DNA from: Lacrimispora sp.
GTDB taxonomy: Bacteria; Bacillota; Clostridia; Lachnospirales; Lachnospiraceae
Direction of reading: 5' to 3'
DNA length: 33,153 bases
Assembly: GCA_029256305.1 (NCBI GenBank)
Contig: JAQSYE010000026.1
Span: forward strand, 1 to 33,153
Below are positions 1 through 8,272 of the stretch, piece after piece. Under the pieces are notes generated by a model. It did not search any database. It was not told the origin of the DNA and worked only from the letters and a program-made list of their open reading frames with translations. A program made the position numbers and the translations under genes. Each line of letters starts with the position of its first letter. Position 1 is the stretch's first letter.

Positions 1-144
1 CTCGCTATGGCTGCCATCGGTACTAATACCAATCTGCCAAAGCTGCTAAAAACCGGAAAGAAACCGATTATCCTTGGATTCTGCTGCTGGGTCGGAATTT
101 CAGTTGTCAGCCTTACACTTCAGGTCTTTCTTGGGATCTGGTGA
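1..144 (+). CDS. C-terminal fragment of a YeiH-like (UPF0324) membrane protein
   Basis: An open frame enters from the left edge and stops with TGA at 142-144, giving 47 residues. It reads as a short polar stretch ([17 protein letters not shown]) followed by a hydrophobic helix ending in LQVFLGIW. The GTNTNL-K-L-G-KP pattern followed by a last transmembrane segment resembles the C-terminus of the YeiH/UPF0324 family, ten-helix inner-membrane proteins described as putative sulfate exporters. Only the tail is visible, so the family call rests on that pattern alone. No terminator is obvious between it and the next gene. Confidence 0.55.
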   Translation, partial: LAMAAIGTNTNLPKLLKTGKKPIILGFCCWVGISVVSLTLQVFLGIW

Positions 145-220
145 GTTTTAACCATCTCCAGTGCACTTTTCTTGTAAAATAGAATAATATAGTAGAAGTA
201 ATATAATTAAAGGAGAGAAG

Positions 221-1243
221 ATGTCAAAACAAAGCGCTTCTTCTAAAATAAAAGGTAATGCATTGTTGAGCAAAGGATATCCTGTACAGGATGAGACCAA
301 CTCAATTCAAATTGATAAGTATTTTGGACGACTGATGAATTTTATAGAAGAACGTAAACTGGAAGATATCAAGGCTGGGATTAAACAAAATTTACTATTC
401 TGTCAGAACAAAGATGCCCCTGCTTATAATGCTATTATTAATTATTACAACCGTTATAGCAGCTTATGGGGAGCTTATGATCCGAATAAGGGAATATATG
501 ATCTTGTGGATAACCGTGCTGATGCATTAGTAAATCATAAAAAAGATTTTGAATGGCTATACGGGCAGCTTAGTGATTATAGATCTAAGAAGATTTTGTT
601 AAATATCCTTTCATATTGGTTTAAGACTGATAAAACATTGATTGGAGATATCTGCGATAAGTGTTTTAGTCAATACTTTGATTTTGACTTGATACACTGT
701 GATCATAACGAGATTTTCGTGGATATCGGAGCTTATATAGGGGATACTTTGATTCAATATACAAATATGTTTGGCAAAAATTGTTATAAGCAAATTTATT
801 GTTACGAAATTGTACCCGCAAACGTACAATCTATTTATAAAAACGTGGAAACATTTAAGCTTGAAAATGTTGTGGTGTGTGAGAAGGGCGTAAGTGATAA
901 AAGTGGATTCATGTATTTAGAGGAAGATGGTGTTTCTTCTGTCCGCCAGCTTGTGGAGGACGGATCTATCAAGACTCCAACAGTTACCATAGATGATGAC
1001 ATTGAGGGAGAAGTAACGTTTATTAAGATGGACATTGAAGGCGGAGAAGAAAATGCATTATTAGGGTGCAGGGATAAGATAGCCCAGTATCATCCCAAAT
1101 TGGCATTGAGTGCTTACCATAATCATAAAGACCTATGGAAATTAGCTCGTATTATTTATGAAATTGACCCGTCTTATCGGTTTTATCTGCGTTACTATGG
1201 ATTTGCGCTGGTTCCCACAGAATTTATATTATATGCATTGTAA
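221..1243 (+). CDS. FkbM-family SAM-dependent methyltransferase
   Basis: A 340-residue protein. The first ~150 residues match no family I recognise. The C-terminal half is an FkbM-type class I methyltransferase: VDIGAYIGDT at ~167-176 is the glycine-rich SAM-binding loop, YCYEIVPAN at ~191 is the acidic end of strand beta-2, and IKMDIEGGE at ~268-276 is the typical FkbM motif. FkbM enzymes O-methylate sugars or natural products; the acceptor here cannot be read. The start is supported by AAAGGAGAG at 209-217. The gene is visibly more AT-rich than its neighbours, which hints at horizontal acquisition. It ends at a hairpin shared with the convergent gene. The domain is clear, the substrate unknown. 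Confidence 0.85.
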   Translation: MSKQSASSKIKGNALLSKGYPVQDETNSIQIDKYFGRLMNFIEERKLEDIKAGIKQNLLFCQNKDAPAYNAIINYYNRYSSLWGAYDPNKGIYDLVDNRADALVNHKKDFEWLYGQLSDYRSKKILLNILSYWFKTDKTLIGDICDKCFSQYFDFDLIHCDHNEIFVDIGAYIGDTLIQYTNMFGKNCYKQIYCYEIVPANVQSIYKNVETFKLENVVVCEKGVSDKSGFMYLEEDGVSSVRQLVEDGSIKTPTVTIDDDIEGEVTFIKMDIEGGEENALLGCRDKIAQYHPKLALSAYHNHKDLWKLARIIYEIDPSYRFYLRYYGFALVPTEFILYAL

Positions 1244-1276
1244 TGAGCAGATGCCAGGCGATACAGAGCTTTATAT

Positions 1277-1325
1277 AAACCTTCAGACTGATGTAAATAA
1301 GATTACTCAGCCTGAAGGTTTATTT
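1277..1325. terminator. Bidirectional intrinsic terminator
   Basis: Arms AAACCTTCAG (1277-1286) and CTGAAGGTTT (1313-1322) pair perfectly, and an inner CTGA/TCAG pair extends the stem past one mismatch. A T-rich tract follows on the plus strand. It lies between two converging genes (ends 1243 and 1331) and can serve both. Confidence 0.75.
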
Positions 1326-1330
1326 TATAT

Positions 1331-2245
1331 TTACTTTAAAAATACGGAGTTACTTTTATTCTTATTCTCTCTCACTTCCAGCTGGGAAATGCTGTGTACA
1401 AATTTGGAAAATGTGGAGTAACCATAATCTTTCACTTTGAAATCGGAGAATTTGCGATGCATTCCATTGCCAAGCGCCGCCAGCTCCATTCCATTCTTTC
1501 CGCCGCCCATAACCAGCTTCACCGCATAATCATCAAGCTCCTGCTTTCTGGTGCGGTTGTCCTTAATCCGTACAGTGACTACATTGCTGGACTTTCTAAG
1601 CTCAAAACTGTCCATCTCTTCCAGAAACTTGGATAGAGAGCTGTATCCATAATTTCTCACATCAAAATCCGAATATTTTTTAACCAGCCGGTTTCCTATT
1701 TCTCCCAGACCAGTTGCCTTATTCTTATCTTCGTTTTCCAGGATAATAGACGCAATATCCTGTTCAATTACTTCTTTTCCGATAGCTCCGCCGCCGGTTC
1801 CCTCTTCATCCTGGTCCAGCAAAACTTCAAGATTGGTAAATACAGTACAGGCAGCACGGAATGATTTAGGAGTTTTTTCCTCCCCCATTCCAATGACTTC
1901 CTTTCCTGACTCCCTCAAACGGCTTGCAAGACGGGTAAAATCACTGTCACTGGAAACAATACAGAATCCATCTACATTATCGGTATAAAGTAAATCCATT
2001 GCATCGATAATGAGAGCGGAATCAGTCGCATTCTTTCCCACTGTATTGGAAAACTGCTGAATTGGTGTAATGGAATTTTCAAGAAGCTCCATTTTCCATT
2101 TGCCCATCTGGGCGCTTGTCCAATCACCGTATATTCTTTTGTATGTAATCACCCCATAGCGGGTCATCTCATCCAGTATACACGTAATGTACTTCGCGGA
2201 TATATTATCCGAATCAATCAAAACTGCAAATTTCTTATCACTCAA
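1331..2245 (-). CDS. NYN (PIN-like) domain protein with two OST-HTH/LOTUS domains
   Basis: A 304-residue protein. Residues ~5-145 form a NYN/LabA-type PIN-like fold with the expected acidic positions: AVLIDSDNIS near the N-terminus, NATDSALIIDAMDLLY in the middle and VSSDSDFTRLA near ~100. Two OST-HTH/LOTUS modules follow (~158-230 and ~234-302). They align with each other through the shared pattern KYSDFDVRNYGYSSLSKFL / KFSDFKVKDYGYSTFSKFV. NYN domains are predicted metal-dependent RNases and LOTUS domains bind RNA or helicases, so an RNA-processing role is the natural inference; the target is unknown. The ATG follows an AGAGG site. It stands alone, with its own promoter and a shared terminator. 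Confidence 0.9.
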   Translation of the reverse strand: MSDKKFAVLIDSDNISAKYITCILDEMTRYGVITYKRIYGDWTSAQMGKWKMELLENSITPIQQFSNTVGKNATDSALIIDAMDLLYTDNVDGFCIVSSDSDFTRLASRLRESGKEVIGMGEEKTPKSFRAACTVFTNLEVLLDQDEEGTGGGAIGKEVIEQDIASIILENEDKNKATGLGEIGNRLVKKYSDFDVRNYGYSSLSKFLEEMDSFELRKSSNVVTVRIKDNRTRKQELDDYAVKLVMGGGKNGMELAALGNGMHRKFSDFKVKDYGYSTFSKFVHSISQLEVRENKNKSNSVFLK

Positions 2246-2306
2246 TCCTCTGCTCTCCCGTCATAATTGTTTTACATTTTATGTCAATTTGCTTGACTTT
2301 GTCTCT

Positions 2307-2335
2307 ATTATATTTCATTTTTCTAATTATTACAA
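2307..2335 (-). promoter_or_regulatory. Vegetative promoter of the NYN-LOTUS gene
   Basis: Read on the minus strand, TTGTAA (2330-2335), a 17-bp spacer and a perfect TATAAT (2307-2312) lie about 60 bp upstream of the start codon. Confidence 0.6.
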
Positions 2336-2372
2336 TAACATCACAATGGGTAAACTGGGATAATTTTTGCAA

Positions 2373-2401
2373 TGTATTTTTTTGTTTTCGCTCCATACTA
2401 A
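2373..2401 (+). promoter_or_regulatory. Possible sporulation (sigma-E type) promoter of cotJ
   Basis: TGTATT (2373-2378), 15 bp and CATACTAA (2394-2401) partly match the sigma-E pattern (ATATT-like -35, CATAC-like -10). It sits 41 bp before cotJA. cotJ is mother-cell, sigma-E controlled in Bacillus; the match here is imperfect. Confidence 0.35.
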
Positions 2402-2441
2402 AAAAGAGTTAATTAATCATCAACAGAAGGGAGTGTTAACT

Positions 2442-2633
2442 ATGAATTCAGTAGCTGTTAAGGTAAGCGAATGTGAAACTGCAAAGCCCAGCCAAACCGT
2501 AGCACTTGCCATAGCAACCGTTCCCATGCAGCCATGGGAACAGCCTTATGACCCAAAAACAGCGTTAAAGAACGGAACCATATTTCCCAGCCTTAATTTG
2601 CCATTTTATGTAACAGGAGGGGAACAGCCATGA
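2442..2633 (+). CDS. cotJA: Spore coat protein CotJA
   Basis: A 63-residue protein starting MNSVAVKV. The longer in-frame start at 2367 is rejected because AGAAGGGAG (2425-2433) sits at the right distance from the ATG at 2442. The diagnostic CotJA segment is the second half: PMQPWEQPYDPKTALKNGT followed by IFPSLNLPFYV. CotJA is a small structural component of the endospore coat made in the mother cell. The stop codon overlaps the next start (ATGA), so the three genes are translationally coupled. Family and order (JA-JB-JC) are as in Bacillus and Clostridia. Confidence 0.93.
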   Translation: MNSVAVKVSECETAKPSQTVALAIATVPMQPWEQPYDPKTALKNGTIFPSLNLPFYVTGGEQP

Positions 2634-2926
2634 TCGATCAGAAAAATTTACTCAGTCAGATAACAGAAATCAGCTTTACCGTTAATGATTTAAACCTGTA
2701 TCTGGATACTCATCCTCTTGATGAGAATGCGTTAAATGCCTTTAAGGACGCTATGACGCAAAGGAAACAACTGCTCCAAACCTATGCGGATAATTTTGAA
2801 CCACTCACCATGAACTGTATCTGCCCAGATAGCAACAACAAGACGAAATCCCAGACAAAGTATCCCGATCAGAGACATTTTACCTGGAGCGACGGTCCTC
2901 TGCCATGGGAAGGAGGTGCATTCTAA
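2630..2926 (+). CDS. cotJB: Spore coat protein CotJB
   Basis: A 98-residue protein beginning at an ATG inside the cotJA stop (4-bp overlap). It has a helical N-terminal half (LLSQITEISFTVNDLNLYLD, HPLDENALNAF) and a C-terminal end HFTWSDGPLPWEGGAF, where the W-x-DGPLPWE motif is typical of CotJB. It is an assembly partner of CotJA and CotJC in the spore coat. Its AGGAGG-bearing 3' end doubles as the ribosome site of cotJC. Confidence 0.93.
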   Translation: MIDQKNLLSQITEISFTVNDLNLYLDTHPLDENALNAFKDAMTQRKQLLQTYADNFEPLTMNCICPDSNNKTKSQTKYPDQRHFTWSDGPLPWEGGAF

Positions 2927-3543
2927 TGTGGACGTATGAAAAAAGACTTCAATTTCCTGTTAACATCAAAAATACCTGCCCAAAAACTGCTTCACTGATT
3001 ATCAGCCAGTTTGGCGGACCTGACGGAGAGCTGGCAGCCTCCATGCGTTATCTTTCCCAAAGATATTCCATGCCATGCAAGGAAGTAGGGGGACTTTTAA
3101 CCGACATTGGAACAGAAGAGCTGGGGCATTTGGAGATGATCTGCTCTATTATTTATCAGCTCACCAAGAACCTGACCATCGAACAGGCGAAAACTGCAGG
3201 GTTTGATGCTTATTATATCGATCATACCACCGCGCTGTGGCCTATGGCTGCTGGAGGAGTTCCTTTTAATGCCTGTGAATTCCAGTCCAAGGGCGATGCC
3301 ATCACCGATCTGGTGGAGGATCTGGCGGCAGAACAAAAGGCAAGAACCACCTACGACAATTTAATTCGCATCATTGCAGAACCGGATGTAAGAGAACCTC
3401 TTAAGTTTTTACGGGCACGGGAAGTGGTTCACTTCCAGAGATTTGGGGAAGCACTGGAAAATATAAAGACAACGTTAAATCCGAAAAACTACTATTATTA
3501 CAATCCGGAATTTGACAAGCAGTTTGTAAAAAAAGAAATGTAA
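2926..3543 (+). CDS. cotJC: Spore coat protein CotJC, manganese-catalase family
   Basis: A 205-residue protein starting MWTYEKRLQFP. The ATG shares one base with the cotJB stop (TAATG) and is preceded by AAGGAGG at 2910-2916, which decides against the longer frame from 2905. The ferritin-like di-manganese ligands of Mn-catalases are visible: GELAASMRYL, TEELGHLEM (E..H pair), VEDLAAEQKA and REVVHFQRFGE. CotJC is known as a coat-associated Mn-catalase-like protein, plausibly protecting the spore from peroxide. The operon ends at a strong hairpin 12 bp downstream. Confidence 0.95.
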   Translation: MWTYEKRLQFPVNIKNTCPKTASLIISQFGGPDGELAASMRYLSQRYSMPCKEVGGLLTDIGTEELGHLEMICSIIYQLTKNLTIEQAKTAGFDAYYIDHTTALWPMAAGGVPFNACEFQSKGDAITDLVEDLAAEQKARTTYDNLIRIIAEPDVREPLKFLRAREVVHFQRFGEALENIKTTLNPKNYYYYNPEFDKQFVKKEM

Positions 3544-3554
3544 GATTCTATAGC

Positions 3555-3598
3555 AAAAACACCTTTCGCTTCCTATTATAAACGAAAGGTGTTTTTTT
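3555..3598. terminator. Bidirectional intrinsic terminator (cotJC / end of car operon)
   Basis: Perfect 11-bp arms AACACCTTTCG (3558-3568) and CGAAAGGTGTT (3583-3593) end in a run of seven T. The complementary strand also ends in T5, so it can stop the converging car transcript. Confidence 0.9.
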
Positions 3599-3613
3599 AA
3601 TTCCTTGCAATTG

Positions 3614-3922
3614 TTACCGCTGTTCTTCATAACTGTATTTCAACAGTTCATATATTTCATCTGTTACCCGATCATTCTTATAGTACTCATCAAGAAGGCT
3701 GATGATTTTCGCAGCATACTCCGATGGAACCGGACGCGATGCTACTGCATCATGAAAATCCTTCTTCATATCATTGACCATTTCTTTTTTTTCCGGAACA
3801 GGCAAGCCGTAGATCTTATAAAGCATTCCCATAGCTGCACACGCCTCATTGGGGGAAGTGAGAGGCGCGTTTTCAAACCTGGTCTTAATTTCTACCGCCT
3901 GTTTATTAATATAAAATACCAT
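3614..3922 (-). CDS. Small protein of unknown function downstream of carB
   Basis: A 102-residue soluble, highly charged protein without a signal peptide, transmembrane helix or motif I recognise. It is probably all-alpha: the middle (EKKEMVNDMKKDFHDAV) and the end (LLDEYYKNDRVTDEIYELL) read as amphipathic helices. It begins 14 bp after the carB stop, and the carB stop codon is part of its ribosome site (TAAGGAA), so it is the third gene of the car transcript and precedes the terminator. The tight coupling suggests a link to carbamoyl-phosphate or nucleotide metabolism, but that is inference from position only. Confidence 0.7.
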   Translation of the reverse strand: MVFYINKQAVEIKTRFENAPLTSPNEACAAMGMLYKIYGLPVPEKKEMVNDMKKDFHDAVASRPVPSEYAAKIISLLDEYYKNDRVTDEIYELLKYSYEEQR

Positions 3923-3936
3923 GATAGTATGATTCC

Positions 3937-6900
3937 TTATACATTTTTCACTAAAGCGATGTCAATCAGGGTTAGTTCCTTCGCTCTGTTTTCCATACTG
4001 GTTACAAGGGCCGCTGCCGTATCCAAAGACGTAAGCACGGTCACACCGGTTTCGATCGCATTTCTACGGATTACAAAACCATCCTTGCTTCTGTCTGCGC
4101 CCTGAGGCGGAGTATCAATAACCAGATCAATCTCATGACCCAGAATCAGATCCAGGAGGTTGGGGGACTCCTGCTCCAGCTTGCGTACCTGGAATGCCTT
4201 GATTCCGTTATCGTTTAATACCTTGGCTGTACCTGCAGTAGAGAAAATCTTGTATCCCTGCTCTTTAAATCTGCGGGCAATATCAATAATCTCTTCTTTA
4301 TCGGAATCTTTTACTGTTATGATCATGTTCTTATACTTTGGAATCTTGATTCCTGATCCTGCAAAGGCTTTGTAAAGTGCTTCATTAAAGGTCTTAGCTA
4401 TACCCAGACACTCTCCTGTTGACTTCATCTCAGGTCCCAGGTTGATGTCTGCACCTCGGATCTTTTCAAAGGAGAATACGGGCATCTTTACAGCAATGTA
4501 ATCTGCTTCCGGCTGAAGTCCTGGCTTATAACCAAGCTCTTTAATGGTATGACCGCAGATAACTCTGGTTGCCAGGGGAACAATGGGGATTCCTGTCACC
4601 TTGCTGATATATGGCACTGTACGGGAAGACCTTGGATTGACCTCGATGACATAGACCTCTTCTCCGCTGACAATAAACTGAATGTTGATCATTCCCTTTA
4701 CATGAAGTGCTCTTGCAAGTCTTCTGGTGTATTCTACCAGCTTGTCTTTGATCTCTTCGTTTAAGCTCTGCGCCGGATATACGGAGATACTATCACCGGA
4801 GTGAACGCCTGCGCGTTCAATATGCTCCATAATTCCCGGTATTAAAATGTCTTCTCCATCACAGACTGCATCTACTTCGATCTCTTTCCCCATGATGTAT
4901 TTATCTACTAAAATGGGGTGTTCCTGAGCGATCTGGTTGATGATGGCGATAAATTCATCAATATCCTGATCAGATATAGCGATCTGCATTCCCTGACCAC
5001 CCAGTACGTAGGAAGGTCTTACCAGAACCGGATAGCCTAGTTTTGCTGCTACTATCTTAGCCTCTTCTGCTGTAAATACGGTCTGACCTGCAGGTCTTGG
5101 AATCTGGCATTCTTCCAGAATCTTATCAAAAAGTTCTCTGTCTTCTGCTGCATCCACATCTTCTGCTGCTGTTCCAAGAATGGGAACTCCCATCTTCATC
5201 AGTGCCTCTGTCAGCTTGATGGCTGTCTGGCCGCCAAACTGTACCACTGCTCCGTCCGGTTTTTCAATATCAACAATGCTTTCCACGTCTTCAGGAGTAA
5301 GGGGTTCAAAATACAGCTTATCTGCAATGTCAAAATCCGTACTGACTGTTTCCGGATTGTTATTGACGATAATGGTCTCATAACCTTCTTTGCTGAAACT
5401 CCAGGTACTGTGAACGGAACAGAAATCAAATTCAATTCCCTGGCCGATCCGGATTGGGCCGGAACCTAATACCAGGACTTTTTTTCTTCCTGTGGTCTGC
5501 TCTGCTTCGTTTTCACTTCCAAAGCAGGAGTAATAATAAGGCGTCTCTGCCGCAAACTCTGCCGCGCAGGTATCTACCATCTTATAGACAGCTGTTATCC
5601 CATTTTCTTTTCTTATCTGATGTATTTCTTCTATAGATATAGCGGTCAGCTTTGATATTACCGTATCAGGGAATTCCAGTCTCTTTGCTTCTTTTAAAAG
5701 CTCAGTGGTAAGAGGACCTTTCTTTAAGGCTTCTTCCATCTCTACCAGAATTGCCAGCTTATCAATAAACCAGACATCAATCTTTGTGATGTCGTGAATC
5801 AGTTCATAGGTAAATCCTCTTCTTAATGCCTCAGCGATCACCCAGATCCTTCTGTCATCTATCAGATGAAGGGTTTCTGTCAACTGGTCATCTGTAAGGC
5901 CCGTGAAATCATAAGACATTAAGCTGTCCACATTCTGTTCCAAAGAACGAATGGCTTTCATTAAACCGCCTTCGAAATTGGTGCAGATACTCATTACCTC
6001 ACCAGTTGCTTTCATCTGGGTTCCAAGTGTCCTCTTGGCACTTAAAAACTTGTCAAACGGAAGACGTGGCATCTTAACCACACAGTAATCAAGCATCGGC
6101 TCGAAGCTTGCATAGGTCTTCTTTGTTACCGCATTCTTAATCTCATCAAGCGTGTATCCCAAAGCGATCTTGGCAGCAACTTTGGCAATGGGATATCCAG
6201 TTGCCTTAGAAGCCAGAGCAGAAGAACGGCTGACTCGGGGATTTACCTCGATTACACAGTATTCAAAGCTCTCCGGGTGAAGAGCATACTGAACGTTACA
6301 TCCGCCTGTGATACCCAGCTCGCTGATAATTCTTAATGCAGAGGTACGAAGCATCTGGTATTCCTTATCTCCCAGTGTCTGGGAAGGAGCTACCACGATG
6401 CTGTCGCCTGTATGAACGCCTACCGGATCAAGGTTTTCCATGTTGCAGACCGTAATTACATTGCCTGCGCCATCCCTCATCACTTCGTATTCAATCTCTT
6501 TCCAGCCTGAGATACAGCGTTCCACCAGAACCTGACCGACACGGGATAAACGGAGTCCATTTTCAAGGATTTCACGGCACTGTGTGGAATTTTCAGCAAT
6601 TCCGCCGCCGGAGCCTCCCATTGTATAAGCAGGGCGTAAAACGATGGGATAACCGATCTCTTCGGCTATTCTTAAGCCATCTTCCACATTTTCCACGATA
6701 TCAGAAGGGGCCACCGGCTCACCGATCTTCTCCATAGTTTCCTTAAACATCTCACGGTCTTCTGCCTTTTTAATGGTCAGGGCAGTGGTTCCGATGAGGC
6801 GGACATTGTTCTTTTCAAAAAAGCCCCTATCTTCCAGCTCCATGGCAAGGTTCAAACCTGCCTGGCCTCCAAGTGTAGGAAGAACACTGTCTGGTCTTTC

Positions 6901-7140
6901 TTTTAAAATCAGCTGCTCCACAACCTCTACGGTCAGCGGCTCAATATAAACCTTATCTGCAATATCTTTATCTGTCATGATGGTTGCAGGATTGGAATTT
7001 AATAACACAACTTCAATTCCTTCTTCTTTTAAAGAACGACATGCCTGCGTTCCGGCATAATCAAATTCTGCCGCCTGGCCGATGATAATCGGACCGGATC
7101 CAAGAACTAGTACTTTTTTGATATCCTGATTCTTAGGCAT
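3937..7140 (-). CDS. carB: Carbamoyl-phosphate synthase large subunit
   Basis: A 1067-residue protein, the usual length for CarB (about 1070). It makes carbamoyl phosphate from bicarbonate, ammonia delivered by CarA, and two ATP, feeding both arginine and pyrimidine synthesis. The two homologous halves are plain: each opens with KKVLVLGSGPI-IGQ-EFD (residues ~8 and ~555) and carries an ATP-grasp fold (PAYTMGGSGGG in the first, PSYVLGGQGMQ in the second) with VIEVNPR-SR in both. The last ~130 residues are the MGS-like allosteric domain (FSTAGTAKVL, DLVIDTPPQG). The ATG overlaps the carA end by 8 bp, so the subunits are translated together. No anomalies seen. Confidence 0.98.
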   Translation of the reverse strand: MPKNQDIKKVLVLGSGPIIIGQAAEFDYAGTQACRSLKEEGIEVVLLNSNPATIMTDKDIADKVYIEPLTVEVVEQLILKERPDSVLPTLGGQAGLNLAMELEDRGFFEKNNVRLIGTTALTIKKAEDREMFKETMEKIGEPVAPSDIVENVEDGLRIAEEIGYPIVLRPAYTMGGSGGGIAENSTQCREILENGLRLSRVGQVLVERCISGWKEIEYEVMRDGAGNVITVCNMENLDPVGVHTGDSIVVAPSQTLGDKEYQMLRTSALRIISELGITGGCNVQYALHPESFEYCVIEVNPRVSRSSALASKATGYPIAKVAAKIALGYTLDEIKNAVTKKTYASFEPMLDYCVVKMPRLPFDKFLSAKRTLGTQMKATGEVMSICTNFEGGLMKAIRSLEQNVDSLMSYDFTGLTDDQLTETLHLIDDRRIWVIAEALRRGFTYELIHDITKIDVWFIDKLAILVEMEEALKKGPLTTELLKEAKRLEFPDTVISKLTAISIEEIHQIRKENGITAVYKMVDTCAAEFAAETPYYYSCFGSENEAEQTTGRKKVLVLGSGPIRIGQGIEFDFCSVHSTWSFSKEGYETIIVNNNPETVSTDFDIADKLYFEPLTPEDVESIVDIEKPDGAVVQFGGQTAIKLTEALMKMGVPILGTAAEDVDAAEDRELFDKILEECQIPRPAGQTVFTAEEAKIVAAKLGYPVLVRPSYVLGGQGMQIAISDQDIDEFIAIINQIAQEHPILVDKYIMGKEIEVDAVCDGEDILIPGIMEHIERAGVHSGDSISVYPAQSLNEEIKDKLVEYTRRLARALHVKGMINIQFIVSGEEVYVIEVNPRSSRTVPYISKVTGIPIVPLATRVICGHTIKELGYKPGLQPEADYIAVKMPVFSFEKIRGADINLGPEMKSTGECLGIAKTFNEALYKAFAGSGIKIPKYKNMIITVKDSDKEEIIDIARRFKEQGYKIFSTAGTAKVLNDNGIKAFQVRKLEQESPNLLDLILGHEIDLVIDTPPQGADRSKDGFVIRRNAIETGVTVLTSLDTAAALVTSMENRAKELTLIDIALVKNV

Positions 7141-8260
7141 TCTTTCCCACCTCCATCATGTTTATAAACCGGTCAAATAAGTAGCTGGAATCCTGAGGTC
7201 CCGGACATGCTTCCGGGTGATACTGTACGGTAAATATGTTCTTTCCGGTATATTTCATGCCTTCGTTTGTTCCGTCGTTGACGTTAACAAATGCAGGTAT
7301 TGCCACAGCCGGATCCACAGTATCTTCATCCACCACATATCCGTGGTTCTGAGAAGAGATGTACACTCTTCCGGTTTCTAAATCTTTAACCGGGTGATTG
7401 CCGCCTCTGTGTCCGTATTTCAACTTATGGGTATCTGCACCAGTGGCCAGTGCCATCAGCTGATGCCCCAGGCAGATTGCAAAGATGGGAACTTCTGATT
7501 CATACAGCTTGCGGATTTCCTTAATAATGTCTGTGCATTCCTTGGGATCTCCGGGGCCGTTTGACAGCATAATACCATCGGGGTTAGAAGAGAGAATTAC
7601 TTCTGCCTCCGTATCTGCCGGATATACAGTAACCTCACAGCCTCTCTCATTTAAAGACCGTGCAATATTCTTTTTAGCACCTAAATCTAACAGCGCTACC
7701 CGCTTACCATTACCAGGAAGCACATAAGATTCTTTACAGGTGGTTGCCTTCACAACGCCCGTTACGGAATATGTTTTCATACGCGAAATGACTTCGTCAA
7801 GATCAAATCCTTCATCGGTTGTGATCATGCCGTTCATTGTACCTTTTTCTCTTAAGATTTTTGTTAGGGCTCCGTTCATTGTACCTTTTTCTCTTAAGAT
7901 TTTTGTTAGGGCTCTCGTATCGATACCACTGATACCTGGAATGTCGTTATTTTCTAAGAAATGCTGAATGGTATCCTCGCTTCTAAAGTTGCTGGGGATT
8001 CTAGATAATTCTCTGACAATGTAGCCATCTGGCCAAGGTTTATATGACTCCATATCTTCCTGACAAATGCCGTAATTACCAATTAGCGGATATGTCATCA
8101 CAACTGCCTGTCCCGCATAGGATGGGTCGGTGAGGACTTCTAAATAACCCGTCATGGAAGTATTAAATACGATCTCACTGATCACTTCCCGTTTTGAACC
8201 AATGCTCGTGCCTGTAAAAACAGTGCCGTCTTCCAGTATTAAAAAAGCTTTCATACGCAA
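7133..8260 (-). CDS. carA: Carbamoyl-phosphate synthase small subunit, with a 14-residue internal duplication
   Basis: A 375-residue glutaminase subunit that channels ammonia to CarB. The N-terminal CPSase domain opens KAFLILEDGT-FTG; the C-terminal class I amidotransferase has its nucleophile in FAICLGHQLM and the His/Glu pair in QYHPEACPGP. The odd feature is ALTKILREKGTMNG at residues 117-130 repeated exactly at 131-144; without it the length (361) is normal for Firmicutes. Start choice: AAAGGA lies 8 nt before a TTG (8260) and 14 nt before an ATG two codons later (8254). Family proteins usually begin at the residue of that ATG, so either is possible. A long leader with tandem repeats precedes it. 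Confidence 0.96.
   Translation of the reverse strand: MRMKAFLILEDGTVFTGTSIGSKREVISEIVFNTSMTGYLEVLTDPSYAGQAVVMTYPLIGNYGICQEDMESYKPWPDGYIVRELSRIPSNFRSEDTIQHFLENNDIPGISGIDTRALTKILREKGTMNGALTKILREKGTMNGMITTDEGFDLDEVISRMKTYSVTGVVKATTCKESYVLPGNGKRVALLDLGAKKNIARSLNERGCEVTVYPADTEAEVILSSNPDGIMLSNGPGDPKECTDIIKEIRKLYESEVPIFAICLGHQLMALATGADTHKLKYGHRGGNHPVKDLETGRVYISSQNHGYVVDEDTVDPAVAIPAFVNVNDGTNEGMKYTGKNIFTVQYHPEACPGPQDSSYLFDRFINMMEVGKNA
7830..7913 (-). repeat. Exact 42-bp tandem duplication inside carA
   Basis: Two adjacent identical 42-bp copies, 7830-7871 and 7872-7913, with identity running one base further. The unit is 14 codons, so the frame is kept. Perfect nucleotide identity, including third positions, implies a very recent event or an assembly error. 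Confidence 0.95.
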
Positions 8261-8272
8261 AGTCCCAATCCT

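Noticed and set aside
2367-2441. Longer cotJA starting at 2367
   Set aside because: The added 25 residues are not CotJA-like, and the ribosome site AGAAGGGAG is placed for the ATG at 2442.
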